A stretch of DNA of 64,000 nt from Candidatus Binatia bacterium (lineage in GTDB: Bacteria; Desulfobacterota; Binatia; UBA12015), in NCBI GenBank assembly GCA_029243485.1, contig JAQWRY010000003.1, positions 186,001 through 250,000 on the forward strand, read 5' to 3'. Below the pieces are notes generated by a model. That model was not told the DNA's origin. It searched no databases and saw only the letters and a list, made by a program, of their open reading frames with translations. Shown in pieces: positions 24,692 to 33,570 of the stretch. The first letter of the stretch is position 1. The number at the start of each line of letters is the position of its first letter. Both the position numbers and the translations under genes were made by a program.

Positions 24692-25776
24692 GCGACCTTC
24701 AGCCCATCACGGTCGAGCTGCGTGACCGCTCGTACGACATTCAGGTTGGGATCGATTCGCTCGGGCGAATCGGCGAGTGCCTCGCGCCGTTGCTGCGAGG
24801 GAAGAAGATTGCACTCATCACCGACCCGGTCGTCGAGCCGCTGTACGGACGCCGTGTACGCGATTCCCTGAGAGACGCCGGCTTCACGGTTGCGCAGGTG
24901 ACCGTGCCGACCGGGGAGCAGCACAAGAATCTCGGCGAGTTGGAGCGCGTCCACGAGGAACTCGCGTGCGCGCGCCTCGAACGGTCGTCGACGCTGGTCG
25001 CGCTGGGCGGCGGTGTGATCGGCGACCTCACCGGCTTCGCCGCGTCGAGTTTTCTACGCGGCATCGATGTCGTGCAGGTCCCGACGACTCTCCTGGCCCA
25101 GGTCGATTCGTCCATCGGTGGCAAGACCGGCGTGAATCTGAAGGCCGGCAAGAACCTGGTGGGTGCCTTCCACCAGCCGCGCTTCGTTCTGGCGGACGTC
25201 GAGACGCTCGCGTCTCTTCCGGTGCGCCAACTTCGCGCGGGCATTGCCGAGGTCGTGAAGTACGGCGTGATACTCTCGGACGAGCTCTTCGGGTTCCTGG
25301 AGGCAAGAGCTGACGCGATTCTGGCGCTCGACCGCGAGATCCTGGCGGAGGTCGTGCATCGGTGTGCCGCCGCCAAGGCGCGCGTGGTGATGGAAGACGA
25401 GAAGGAAGGCGGCCTCCGGGCGATTCTGAACTTCGGCCATACGCTGGGCCACGCCGTAGAGGCATTGACCAAATACCAGCGTTTTCTCCACGGAGAAGCC
25501 GTGGCCATCGGGATGGTTTTCGCGGCGAAGCTGTCGGCGGTCCGGCACGGGTTTCCCGCGCCAGACGCGGCCCGGGTGGCCGGGCTTCTGGAACGCTTCG
25601 GGCTGCCGATAGTCATTCCGGAGGAGTTGGACCGCGGGGATTTGGCCCGGGCCATCGAGACTGACAAAAAACGACAAGAGGACAGAGTGAAGTTTGTTTG
25701 CGTCGAGCGGATCGGCAAGACGCGGTTCGAGCTTCTCTCGACGAGTGAGATCGAGGACTCGCTTCGTGCAGCCTGA
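24688..25776 (+). CDS. aroB: 3-dehydroquinate synthase
   Basis: A 362-residue NAD- and metal-dependent enzyme that turns DAHP into 3-dehydroquinate. Typical blocks: TGEQHKNLGELERVHEEL, the NAD-binding LVALGGGVIGDLTGFAASSF, RGIDVVQVPTTLLAQVDSSI followed by GGKTGVNLKAGKNLVGAFHQ, the metal-binding LNFGHTLGHAVE and HGEAVAIGM. It starts at TTG 24688, overlapping the aroK stop, with AAGGAG 7-8 bases before it; this ribosome site decides the start. An unusual start codon in a coupled gene may limit AroB to AroK output. Confidence 0.95.
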   Translation: MSDLQPITVELRDRSYDIQVGIDSLGRIGECLAPLLRGKKIALITDPVVEPLYGRRVRDSLRDAGFTVAQVTVPTGEQHKNLGELERVHEELACARLERSSTLVALGGGVIGDLTGFAASSFLRGIDVVQVPTTLLAQVDSSIGGKTGVNLKAGKNLVGAFHQPRFVLADVETLASLPVRQLRAGIAEVVKYGVILSDELFGFLEARADAILALDREILAEVVHRCAAAKARVVMEDEKEGGLRAILNFGHTLGHAVEALTKYQRFLHGEAVAIGMVFAAKLSAVRHGFPAPDAARVAGLLERFGLPIVIPEELDRGDLARAIETDKKRQEDRVKFVCVERIGKTRFELLSTSEIEDSLRAA

Positions 25777-25812
25777 GTTTGCCCGAAGCGGAGCGGTGGG
25801 GAGGGAGTTGTA

Positions 25813-26457
25813 ATGCGGATAGGGATCGAAAGAGTGGGGCTTGGGTTGGTGGTGCTGGCGACGGTGGGCCTTCTGGGCTGCGGTGGTTCGGGCGGCGCCG
25901 ACGGCAACAACGATCAGGGGATCGTGTTTCGCGCAGTGAGCTTCGTAAAGGGCCCCGCGTCGATCGACACCGACCAGATTCGGTGCACGGAGCCGACGAC
26001 GCAGAACGCGATCATCGACTCGTCGTTCGTCATCGAGCTCGACCGGACCAGCTTCTTCCCGGACGAGAACGACCCGTTCGGGAATCCGTGCGGTGGCTAC
26101 CTCGCGCTCGAGAACCATCTCTCGACGCAGGCTGTGAACGTGCAGGAGATCGTCGTAGCCTACGAGATCCCCGGCGCAGGAATCACGCCGCCGGAGAACT
26201 CGATTTCCTTCGGGCTTCGAATCAACTCGGCCTCGTCTCAGGACGAGTCGTCGAGCGGACAGCCGAACCTGGCCTACGCGAAGCTCCTCGGCCAGATGAT
26301 CCCGGAACAGATGATATCTTGGCTCGAGGTCAATCGGAACAACCTGCCCGGAGAGCCGTACTCGATGAACGCGTTCTTCCGGGCGAAGGGCCAGTCTGAC
26401 AGCGGCACGCGCTATACGTCGAACGAGATCGGCTACCAATTTACGATCACGAGGTGA
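25813..26457 (+). CDS. Lipoprotein of unknown function (214 aa)
   Basis: Starts MRIGIERVGLGLVVLATVGLL with lipobox LLGC and a Gly/Ser/Asp linker, so it is a predicted lipoprotein. The mature domain has two Cys (RCTEPTT and GNPCGGY) that may form a disulfide, and alternates beta-rich stretches such as QAVNVQEIVVAYEIPG. I do not recognise the family. A strong GGAGGGAG ribosome site precedes ATG 25813, 36 bases after aroB. The next gene, a large Ig-repeat lipoprotein, follows 47 bases on. The pair may be surface partners; that is inference from location only. Confidence 0.72.
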   Translation: MRIGIERVGLGLVVLATVGLLGCGGSGGADGNNDQGIVFRAVSFVKGPASIDTDQIRCTEPTTQNAIIDSSFVIELDRTSFFPDENDPFGNPCGGYLALENHLSTQAVNVQEIVVAYEIPGAGITPPENSISFGLRINSASSQDESSSGQPNLAYAKLLGQMIPEQMISWLEVNRNNLPGEPYSMNAFFRAKGQSDSGTRYTSNEIGYQFTITR

Positions 26458-26504
26458 CCCGGCGGTTGCGGTACCAATTCGCGCCGAGGGCCGGGGAGGA
26501 AGCC

Positions 26505-28988
26505 ATGAGAAGGTATGTGGGGTGGAGTGGAGCGGTGGGGCTAGCGGTCTTGAGTGCCGCCTTGCTCGCGAGTTGTGGTGGGGGCACCAATAGTACGAAC
26601 TCGGAGCCGGCAACGCGGACGCCGCAGTTCGTGCTCGATCCGGTTGGTACGACGTCCAACACGGGAAGCCTCACCATGGGTGTTTCCAAGGCGGGACTGG
26701 ATGCGAACCGGGCGGACCGAATCGTGGTCTTCGCACAGTTGCTAGACCCGCAGCGTCGACCGCTGGTCGGTGTTCCGGTCGGGTTCACGACGGATTTTCC
26801 GGATTCGTCCTTCATTCCGGACCGGACGCCACCCGATGGCGTCACGCAGGACGGTTTCCCCGCGAGTTCCGCGCTCACGGATGGCGACGGTATCGCACAG
26901 ATCACGGTCGTCGCTCCGAGTGAGCCCGGCCGCATGGCGATCGTCGCGGCGACGGCGCGAAATCTGCGTCTGTCCGGTCTCATCTTCGTGAACGTCTACG
27001 ACGTCGGTTTCATCCCCGGGGACGACGGCATACTCGCCGTCATCCCGGTCGAGATCAAAGTGACCGATCCGAGCACCGGTTCGCGGCTTCAGTTCGTGGT
27101 CATCGGGGGCATCCCGTTCACCGCCCAGAACCAGCCGCCCGCTTCGGCGGCGGTCGAGCCCGACGTGGGCTTCGTGTTCGCGGACCTGGAGTCTCCGGCG
27201 ATGGAGACGCCGCCGTTCATTATACAGAATTTCAATAGCGGGATCGGCGTGGCCGACCTGGTCTTCAATGGTCGCTTCCCGGCCTCGGTGCTCTATACGC
27301 TCGGGGGTCGAGTCGCGGGCGCTCACACGTTCGGACTCATCGATGCGGCGGGCCAAGCCGCGACCGGCACGGTCACGGTCGAGTTCACCGGACTCGTTAT
27401 CACGCCGGAGACGGCATCGATCGAAGTCGGCCAGTCGCAGGCCTTCTCTCTCACCGGCGGTGTCCCGCCGTACAACTGTATCCCGAGCGGTGGCGTTCTG
27501 ACGCCGACGACCATCCCGGAACGTGGCGGCACGACGGTCTTCACTCCCGACGCGATCCTTCGTGAGGGCACCTTTACGATTCTCTGTACGGACCAGAGCG
27601 GTCAGACCATCTCTGCGGCCGTTTCAATCACGCCTCTCCCGGCGGCGAGCCCCGGAAGCACGGCTGGACCGGTCGTGACGCCGACGCCGGCCCGCGAGGC
27701 GGAGCGAGTCGAAGTTTCGGCTACCCCGCCGACGCTGAACGGACCCGACGGAGGCACGTCGACCATCACGGCGCGCGTCCTGGATCAGAACTTCGACCCG
27801 CTCGCGGGGGTTCCGGTGATCTTCACCCTGCCGGGCCAGAGCGGGGATCCGACGCCGACGGTTCCGTCTATCGGGACCACGACCGGGGTCAGTGACGGCA
27901 ACGGCCAGGTCTCCACGATCCTCACAGTGCCGACCGGTACGGCGCCACAGTTCCTCACGATCTCGGCCGAAACCGACAATGGTAAGGTTGGCAGCGCTCA
28001 GGTCGGGATCACGTCGCAGACGACGACGCCGTCGGGCGATCCCGCGAGGATCTCCGCGGCGATCCTTCGTAACGATGCCTGTCAGCTGAACCAGGATGGG
28101 TCGTACACGGCGATTATCTCGGCATTGGTCAGCGACGACAACGGTAACCCCGTGACCACGGGTGTCGCGGTCAAGTGGGGGCCGGTGACGCCCGCCGCCT
28201 TCGCTGATGTCATCAGCGAGAGCTTTACGAATGCCGAGGTCCCGTGCTCGGTCGATCAGTACCGCGCCGGGTGCAGCGACCTCGGGTTGCTGCTCAGTAT
28301 TTCCCCGCAACCGGGTACCGCGACGACGTGCTTCACGTACGATGCGGATCGCGGCGGTCAGGCGGCGAGTGTCGTCGCGACGGTCGCGGGCACGTCGATC
28401 ACCACGTCGACAAACTTCACCATGCCAGCTCCGGTGGTGGAGCCGACGCCGAGCCCGGCGCCGCCGGTCACGACTCCGACGCCGGCACCCCCGAGTGTCG
28501 TGCCGAACTTCGCGGCTCTCGATGTGGGTAAGACGCAGGTCTTCGCGGTCAGCGGTGGCGTGGCTCCGTACACGGTGAGCGCAAGTGGTGGAACGGCAAC
28601 GCCGACCACCGTGCCGTCGTCCGGGTCGACCTTCAGCTACCTCGCGACGACCCCGGGCAACTTCACCATCCTGGTCAGTGATTCAAACGGTCAGGTGACG
28701 AGCGCCGCGGTGAACAATACCGCCGGCTCGATCATCCAGGTGGACAAGACGGGTCCGCTGGGGGTCGCGTTCTCCGCAGTGGAGACCGTGACGATCACGG
28801 GCGGTGGTGCGCCGCCGTACGCGATCACGCTCACGGGCGGCCTCGGTGGCTCGATCACCGGGAGTCCGCTCCCGGCTCCCGGTTCGTTCGACTACAACGC
28901 CCCGGCGAGCCCGACCTCCGGCCAGATCCTGATCACCGACAGCGCCGCTTCGCCGAACACGCTGTCGATCAGCGTCTTCGTCCCTTAG
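26505..28988 (+). CDS. Large Ig-like-repeat lipoprotein (827 aa)
   Basis: Lipoprotein signal MRRYVGWSG...LLASC, then a Thr/Asn-rich linker. The protein is built of beta-sandwich repeats. An N-terminal Big-1-like domain (about 50-170) and a second one (about 405-505) share the pattern LVGVPVGF / LAGVPVIF followed by a DGDG or DGNG turn. Three further repeats of about 85-95 residues carry the signature GG-x-PPY or GG-x-APY (near residues 320, 685 and 765). Pro/Thr linkers (TPSPAPPVTTPTPAPP) separate them. Such proteins are usually extracellular stalks or adhesins. GGGGAGGA precedes ATG 26505. A role with the pilus genes upstream is possible but unproven. Confidence 0.82.
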   Translation: MRRYVGWSGAVGLAVLSAALLASCGGGTNSTNSEPATRTPQFVLDPVGTTSNTGSLTMGVSKAGLDANRADRIVVFAQLLDPQRRPLVGVPVGFTTDFPDSSFIPDRTPPDGVTQDGFPASSALTDGDGIAQITVVAPSEPGRMAIVAATARNLRLSGLIFVNVYDVGFIPGDDGILAVIPVEIKVTDPSTGSRLQFVVIGGIPFTAQNQPPASAAVEPDVGFVFADLESPAMETPPFIIQNFNSGIGVADLVFNGRFPASVLYTLGGRVAGAHTFGLIDAAGQAATGTVTVEFTGLVITPETASIEVGQSQAFSLTGGVPPYNCIPSGGVLTPTTIPERGGTTVFTPDAILREGTFTILCTDQSGQTISAAVSITPLPAASPGSTAGPVVTPTPAREAERVEVSATPPTLNGPDGGTSTITARVLDQNFDPLAGVPVIFTLPGQSGDPTPTVPSIGTTTGVSDGNGQVSTILTVPTGTAPQFLTISAETDNGKVGSAQVGITSQTTTPSGDPARISAAILRNDACQLNQDGSYTAIISALVSDDNGNPVTTGVAVKWGPVTPAAFADVISESFTNAEVPCSVDQYRAGCSDLGLLLSISPQPGTATTCFTYDADRGGQAASVVATVAGTSITTSTNFTMPAPVVEPTPSPAPPVTTPTPAPPSVVPNFAALDVGKTQVFAVSGGVAPYTVSASGGTATPTTVPSSGSTFSYLATTPGNFTILVSDSNGQVTSAAVNNTAGSIIQVDKTGPLGVAFSAVETVTITGGGAPPYAITLTGGLGGSITGSPLPAPGSFDYNAPASPTSGQILITDSAASPNTLSISVFVP

Positions 28989-29010
28989 TCGGAAGGCTCT
29001 GAAACGAATG

Positions 29011-29039
29011 CGCCCCGAGGCTCACCGAGCCCCGGGGCG
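29011..29039. terminator. Bidirectional hairpin terminator
   Basis: CGCCCCG-a-GGCTC / GAGCC-c-CGGGGCG, a 12-bp stem with one A/C mismatch and a 3-base loop, then TATTTCGTTT on the plus strand. It lies between the convergent Ig-repeat lipoprotein gene and the small membrane-protein gene. Confidence 0.62.
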
Positions 29040-29059
29040 TATTTCGTTTGGCGGCTGGT

Positions 29060-29482
29060 TCAGGCTGCGGCGGTTTCGTCGTCGGCGAAGATCGCGCCGT
29101 AGCCGGTGACGAGGATGGCGATCAGGAAGCCGAACTCGAGGAAGCCGAACGCAGCGACGATCATCTTCCCGCGAACCGGCCACGTCGCCATGTCGCCGTA
29201 GAAGATGTAGTGCCAGAGCACGAGGAGTGTCACGACACACTCCACGATCGTGCCGACGACGCCACCCTTTTTGTGGGAAACGTCGACGCAGGTCCATAGC
29301 TGGAAGCTCGCGACGGTCAGAATCATCGCGCCGCAGAGGCGAATGAAGAAGGACGAGGGTTCCGAGTACTCCGGGATGCCGAGGAGCTGGAAGGCCTCGA
29401 GCGGCAGAAAGAGCATCGGTACGGCCAGCACGAAAAAAGCGATCGTACCCTTCAATGCGAGAACCATCCGTAAACGCGGCAT
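29060..29482 (-). CDS. Four-helix membrane protein, unknown function
   Basis: 140 residues with four hydrophobic segments: GTIAFFVLAVPMLFLPL, FIRLCGAMILTVASFQLW, GTIVECVVTLLVLWHYIFYG and KMIVAAFGFLEFGFLIAIL. The N-terminus is basic (MPRLRMVLALKG), and the tail is short and acidic. The layout resembles small DoxX/DUF-type inner-membrane proteins, but I cannot name a family. It stands alone between convergent and divergent neighbours. A codon-regular membrane frame of this kind is unlikely to be chance. ATG 29467 is an alternative start. Confidence 0.7.
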   Translation of the reverse strand: MPRLRMVLALKGTIAFFVLAVPMLFLPLEAFQLLGIPEYSEPSSFFIRLCGAMILTVASFQLWTCVDVSHKKGGVVGTIVECVVTLLVLWHYIFYGDMATWPVRGKMIVAAFGFLEFGFLIAILVTGYGAIFADDETAAA

Positions 29483-29589
29483 CTCGTGAGGCTAAGCCAT
29501 CGCCCACATCAGAGCAATGGGCCCCGCATTCGTGGCCTCTCGATTGACGTCGTCCGCCGATGGGGATAGCTCCGGGCGGAGCCGTGGTC

Positions 29590-30093
29590 ATGAAGCGAAA
29601 CACGAAAAAGACGTCGGGCAAGAAGAAGGTCGTCGCGCTGCGGGCCCCGAAGGTGCTGGTTCTTCACGGACCGAATCTGAACCTGCTCGGAGAGCGGGAG
29701 CCGGCGATCTACGGAAGCACGACCCTAGCCGAGATCGATCGATCCCTGGACCAGCTCGGCGCGGACCTGGGCGTCATCGTCGAGACGTTCCAGTCCAACC
29801 ACGAGGGGGCGCTGATCGATCAGATCCAGAGAGCACGGGGCTCGGTTCGCGCGATCGTGATCAACGCCGGCGGTCTCACGCACACCAGCGTCTCGTTGCG
29901 CGATGCCTTGGCGTCGGCCGATGTGCCCGTCATTGAAGTGCACCTCTCGAATCTGCACCAGCGCGAAGAGTTCCGACACCGCTCCCTCATCGCAGGCGTC
30001 GCCGTCGGCCAGATCTGTGGACTCGGTGCGGAGAGCTACCTTCTCGGTTTGCGGGCGGCTGCGACCGCGTCCCGCGCCCGCGCCAGGCGCTGA
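29590..30093 (+). CDS. aroQ: 3-dehydroquinate dehydratase, type II
   Basis: A 167-residue class II dehydroquinase that dehydrates 3-dehydroquinate to 3-dehydroshikimate; the active enzyme is a dodecamer. Motifs: VLHGPNLNLLGEREPAIYGS (with the catalytic Tyr of the flexible loop, Glu/Arg), FQSNHEGALIDQI, VIEVHLSNLHQREEFRHRS (catalytic His region) and ICGLGAESYLLGL. A Lys-rich N-terminal extension (KRNTKKTSGKKK) of about 20 residues precedes the domain and is unusual. It supplies the step between AroB, 4 kb upstream, and AroK. Start ATG 29590 chosen; no strong ribosome site is evident. Confidence 0.93.
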   Translation: MKRNTKKTSGKKKVVALRAPKVLVLHGPNLNLLGEREPAIYGSTTLAEIDRSLDQLGADLGVIVETFQSNHEGALIDQIQRARGSVRAIVINAGGLTHTSVSLRDALASADVPVIEVHLSNLHQREEFRHRSLIAGVAVGQICGLGAESYLLGLRAAATASRARARR

Positions 30094-30127
30094 GCGTTCC
30101 GGGCTCAGGATCGCAGGAGGTCTCCCG

Positions 30128-30157
30128 TTGTCGGGCCCCGCTGACCTTGGGTATAGA
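30128..30157 (+). promoter_or_regulatory. Possible promoter for the DUF3604-SGNH pair
   Basis: TTGTCG (30128-30133), 18-base spacer and TATAGA (30152-30157), 27 bases before the GTG start. The -10 is fair and the -35 is weak. Confidence 0.38.
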
Positions 30158-30183
30158 TCCCGAATGCTCGGAGCTCTGAACCG

Positions 30184-32436
30184 GTGAGGCGCGCCCTTCG
30201 AATCCTCGGCTGGACCGCGTTGGGTTTTCTTGCGGTCGCTGTGCTGCTCGTGCTCGTTTCGTGGCCGATCTCAGAAGGGGTGTTCGGCGAACTGTATGAC
30301 CGCGGTGTCGTCACCACGCAGCCGCAGCCATCGTCGGCCGTCGAGGCGAAGGCCGCTCGGCAGGCTGGTCTCGCTCCGGAGGGAGAGGCGCAGGTCCTCT
30401 TCGGGGATCTGCACGTGCATACGACCTTCTCCGCGGATGCCTTCGTGTTTTCGCTGCCCATGTTTCAGGGGGAGGGCGTGCATCCCCCCGCGGACGCCTG
30501 CGACTTCGCGCGGTTCTGCGCGGAACTCGACTTCTTCAGCTTGAACGACCACGCCGAGTTCATCACTCCTCGGCAATGGACGGAGACGAAGGCGTCGGTT
30601 CGCGAGTGCAACGCGGTGGCCGGCGACGCCGGGGATCCTGACCTCGTCGCTTTTCTGGGCTGGGAGTGGACGCAGTCTGCGAACCCCTTGAAGGCGGATG
30701 GCCCGCACTACGGGCACAAGAACGTGATCCTTCTCGGCACCGAGGACGACGAGGTGCCCGTCCGTCCGATCGGCGCCGGAAGCGGTGGCCTGTTCTCGGC
30801 TGACGTGCCGGGTGCCGCGTGGGCCGCGTTGCGTGTCGGCATCACCGTACTCGACATGCCGGCGATCGGCCCCTACCTCGACCTCAATCGCTGGGTGCGC
30901 GAAGTCCGCGGCACCGAGGATTGCCCGGCGGGTGTTCCGGTCCGAGAGCTCTCGGAAGATTGCTTCGAGGGCGCCTCGAGCCCTGATCTCCTCTTCGCGA
31001 AGCTGGATGATTGGGGGTACGAGAGCCTCGTCATTCCCCACGGCACGGCCTGGGGCATTCATGCGCCTAGGGGCTCGTCGTTGGCGCTTCAGCTCGAGCC
31101 GGGCATGCAGGATGAGGCGCGGCAGCGGCTGTTCGAAGTCTACTCCGGCCACGGGTCGTCGGAAGTCTATCGCGAACTTCTCGAGTTCTCCGTCGACGAG
31201 AATGGAGAGCGAGCGTGCGAACCGCCGAGCGGTGGCTTCCTGCCGTGTTGCTGGCGCGCGGGGGAGATCATCCTGAAACGCTGCGGGAAGGAAGGCCTAC
31301 CCGAAGCCGAGTGCACCGCCCGCGCGGAACTCGCGCGTGAGTACATGGCGGAGGCGAGCGGGCCGGGGCGCTACAACGTCGTGCCAGGCACGAACGCCGC
31401 GGATTGGCTCGAATGCGGGCAACTCCCCGAAGGCTTCCTTCCGGCGTACGAGTACCGTCCGCAGATGAGCGCACAGTACGGCCTGGCGGCGCGGGGCTTC
31501 CGACCGGACGGAGGGGTCTCTGCATTCCGCTACGGGCTGATCGGCTCCAGTGACAACCACAAGGCGCGAGCGGGCTCCAGCTACAAGGAGATTGGTCGCA
31601 AGGCATTCGGCGATGCCTACGGTCTGAACGACGCGTGGACGGATCTCCTGAGCGGCCCCCAGGAGCCGTCCTCGCAGCCGGTCTCTCCCGGGCCGGGGCT
31701 CGGTGGTGCCGCCGATCGCAACGCCTCGTTCTATTACACGGCCGGTCTGGTTGCGGTACACGCGGAGGGCCGAGGGCGCGAGGAGATCTGGAACGCGTTG
31801 GACGCGCGGCACGCGTACGGAACCTCGGGAGATCGGATCCTCTTGTGGTTCGACCTGCTGAACGGTCCGATGGAAGCGTCGGTGCCGATGGGTTCGGAAG
31901 TCACGATGGGCGAGACGCCGCGCTTCCGGGTGCGGGCGCTCGGTGCCTTCGAGCAGCTGCCGGGCTGTCCCGACTACACCAAGGAACGTCTCTCACCCGA
32001 GCGGCTGAAACGGCTGTGCTTGAACGAGTGCTACCACCCGAGCGACGTCCGAAAGCGCATCAACCGAATCGACGTCGTGCGGATCCGCCCGCAGACGTAC
32101 GAGGGTGAGCCGGTGGGTCCGCTGATTGAAGATCCGTGGCGCAGCTTCGAGTGCGCGGGCGGTCATGACGGCTGCACGGTGGAGTTCGACGATCCCGAGT
32201 TCGTGCCCGGGCAGCGAGAGTACGTGTATTACGTGCGGGCGCTGCAGGAGCCGTCGCCCGCGGTGAACGGCGACCCGATGCGGTGCGAGCGCGATGAGGA
32301 GGGTGCCTGTGTTCGGTCGAACCCGTGCCCGGCGTCCGGCCCCGACTTCGATCCCGAAGACGAGTGCCTCTCGATGGTGCAGGAGCGCGCCTGGTCCTCG
32401 CCGATCTTCGTTCTCCCGGCGACGGGAGCACGGTGA
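30184..32436 (+). CDS. DUF3604 (PHP-like) exported protein
   Basis: A 750-residue protein of the DUF3604 family. An N-terminal signal anchor (LGWTALGFLAVAVLLVLVSW) places the rest outside the inner membrane. The domain begins FGDLHVHTTFSADAF, continues FFSLNDHAEFI and YGHKNVILLG, and closes with GLIGSSDNHKARAGS. This His/Asp pattern is like that of PHP-type metal phosphoesterases, so a metal hydrolase is likely; the substrate is unknown. Many Cys (for example PPSGGFLPCCWRAG and RLCLNECYHPSD) point to disulfides and so to an oxidising compartment. GTG start at 30184 with GGAG 10 bases upstream. Its stop overlaps the next gene's GTG (GTGA), so the two proteins are co-translated. Confidence 0.88.
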   Translation: MRRALRILGWTALGFLAVAVLLVLVSWPISEGVFGELYDRGVVTTQPQPSSAVEAKAARQAGLAPEGEAQVLFGDLHVHTTFSADAFVFSLPMFQGEGVHPPADACDFARFCAELDFFSLNDHAEFITPRQWTETKASVRECNAVAGDAGDPDLVAFLGWEWTQSANPLKADGPHYGHKNVILLGTEDDEVPVRPIGAGSGGLFSADVPGAAWAALRVGITVLDMPAIGPYLDLNRWVREVRGTEDCPAGVPVRELSEDCFEGASSPDLLFAKLDDWGYESLVIPHGTAWGIHAPRGSSLALQLEPGMQDEARQRLFEVYSGHGSSEVYRELLEFSVDENGERACEPPSGGFLPCCWRAGEIILKRCGKEGLPEAECTARAELAREYMAEASGPGRYNVVPGTNAADWLECGQLPEGFLPAYEYRPQMSAQYGLAARGFRPDGGVSAFRYGLIGSSDNHKARAGSSYKEIGRKAFGDAYGLNDAWTDLLSGPQEPSSQPVSPGPGLGGAADRNASFYYTAGLVAVHAEGRGREEIWNALDARHAYGTSGDRILLWFDLLNGPMEASVPMGSEVTMGETPRFRVRALGAFEQLPGCPDYTKERLSPERLKRLCLNECYHPSDVRKRINRIDVVRIRPQTYEGEPVGPLIEDPWRSFECAGGHDGCTVEFDDPEFVPGQREYVYYVRALQEPSPAVNGDPMRCERDEEGACVRSNPCPASGPDFDPEDECLSMVQERAWSSPIFVLPATGAR

Positions 32437-33428
32437 GTTCGCCTCCGCCATCGTCGGGGCGCCGGGTGGGTTCCCGGATCGCGCTCGTCGTCTTCGGAGT
32501 TTTGCTCGCCCTGGTTTTGCTCGAGGGGGTGCTGCGCGTCGCGGGGATTGTGTCGTCGCGTGGGAGGACGGTTGCCGGCGCCGATGGGGAAGCGATCATC
32601 GTCTTGTGTGTCGGGGACTCGCACACCTGGGGGCGCGGTGAGGGCGTCCCGGCGCGTCTGGCTGAGCGTCTGGCCGAGCGCTCCGGGCAGTACCGGGTGA
32701 TCAACCTGGGCGTCCCGGGGACCAACACGGCGCAACATCGAAAGCGCTTCGATTCGTATCTGGAAAAATTCGATCCGGCCCTCATCGTGTTCTGGGGCGG
32801 CTTGAACAACGTCTGGAATCAGACCGGCTCGGAGGCCTGGGCGGATGCAGGTCACGAGGAGGCTCCGTTCTGGCGTCGTCTCCTCGACGAGATCCGGATC
32901 CTTCGTTTCGTACGCGTATGGCGCCACCAGGCGGAATTGAACGAGATCCTCGCGGCCGGTGACGGGTACGTCGTGCCGGAAACCTCCGAAGAGCGAACGC
33001 GGTTTCGCAAGGTGCATGCTCGGAAGCTGGGTGGCTCCGAAGACGTCTTCGTAAATACGCGCGACGAGACCGGTGGTGAGTTGGACTCCGAACTCGTGGC
33101 TCGGGTCACGGCGGGAGATCTCGCGTGGATGATCAAACGCGCTCGGGAGCGCGGCGTCGCCGTGCTCCCGATCACCTATCCGAACGAGCGGTCGTACTAC
33201 GGCGGCGTAAACGTCGGCATCCGTTGGGCTGCCAGCGATACCGGTGTGCCGCTGGTCGACGGAACGAGTGCGAAGGTTCGTTTGGAGGAGCGGGGATCGG
33301 ACGACGGCGGCCCCCCCCCCCGGCTCTTCGACAAGACCGCTCATCCCACGCAGGAACTCTACGATGAGATCGCGGATCTCACCGTCGAGACCATCGACCA
33401 GAACGAGCTCCTGCCGGCTGGGCGCTAG
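32433..33428 (+). CDS. Membrane-anchored SGNH/GDSL-like hydrolase
   Basis: 331 residues: a Ser/Pro/Arg-rich N-terminus, one membrane helix (IALVVFGVLLALVLLEGVL), then an SGNH-hydrolase fold. The block I Ser is in CVGDSHTWGRG; block II Gly may be in LGVPGTNTAQHRKRF; the block III Asn is in VFWGGLNNVWN, in place of the usual GxND; the block V Asp/His pair is in FDKTAHPT. Such anchored enzymes often remove or transfer acetyl groups on surface sugars. The GTG at 32433 overlaps the DUF3604 stop. A run of 11 C lies just before the block V Asp/His codons and could slip. The exact substrate is unknown. Confidence 0.8.
   Translation: MSSPPPSSGRRVGSRIALVVFGVLLALVLLEGVLRVAGIVSSRGRTVAGADGEAIIVLCVGDSHTWGRGEGVPARLAERLAERSGQYRVINLGVPGTNTAQHRKRFDSYLEKFDPALIVFWGGLNNVWNQTGSEAWADAGHEEAPFWRRLLDEIRILRFVRVWRHQAELNEILAAGDGYVVPETSEERTRFRKVHARKLGGSEDVFVNTRDETGGELDSELVARVTAGDLAWMIKRARERGVAVLPITYPNERSYYGGVNVGIRWAASDTGVPLVDGTSAKVRLEERGSDDGGPPPRLFDKTAHPTQELYDEIADLTVETIDQNELLPAGR
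33311..33321 (+). repeat. Homopolymer run of 11 C inside the SGNH gene
   Basis: Eleven C in a row, coding Gly-Pro-Pro-Pro-Arg in the current frame. Gain or loss of one base would cut off the block V Asp/His. It is the longest single-base run I noticed in the window. Confidence 0.8.
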
Positions 33429-33570
33429 TGGAGCGCCGTGGGCATAGAATTGGCGGCAAGATGTTCACTCGATGTCGACGGCAGTGCACTGGTGGCGCGG
33501 GCGGCTCGGGAGTCGGAATCCGTGCCGGGTCGATACGGGCAGTGCAGACGGTGCGCGGGGAGCCGGGCGA

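Noticed and set aside
33429-33570. A possible small RNA between the convergent SGNH and ATPase genes
   Set aside because: No clear promoter, fold or terminator in 142 bases.
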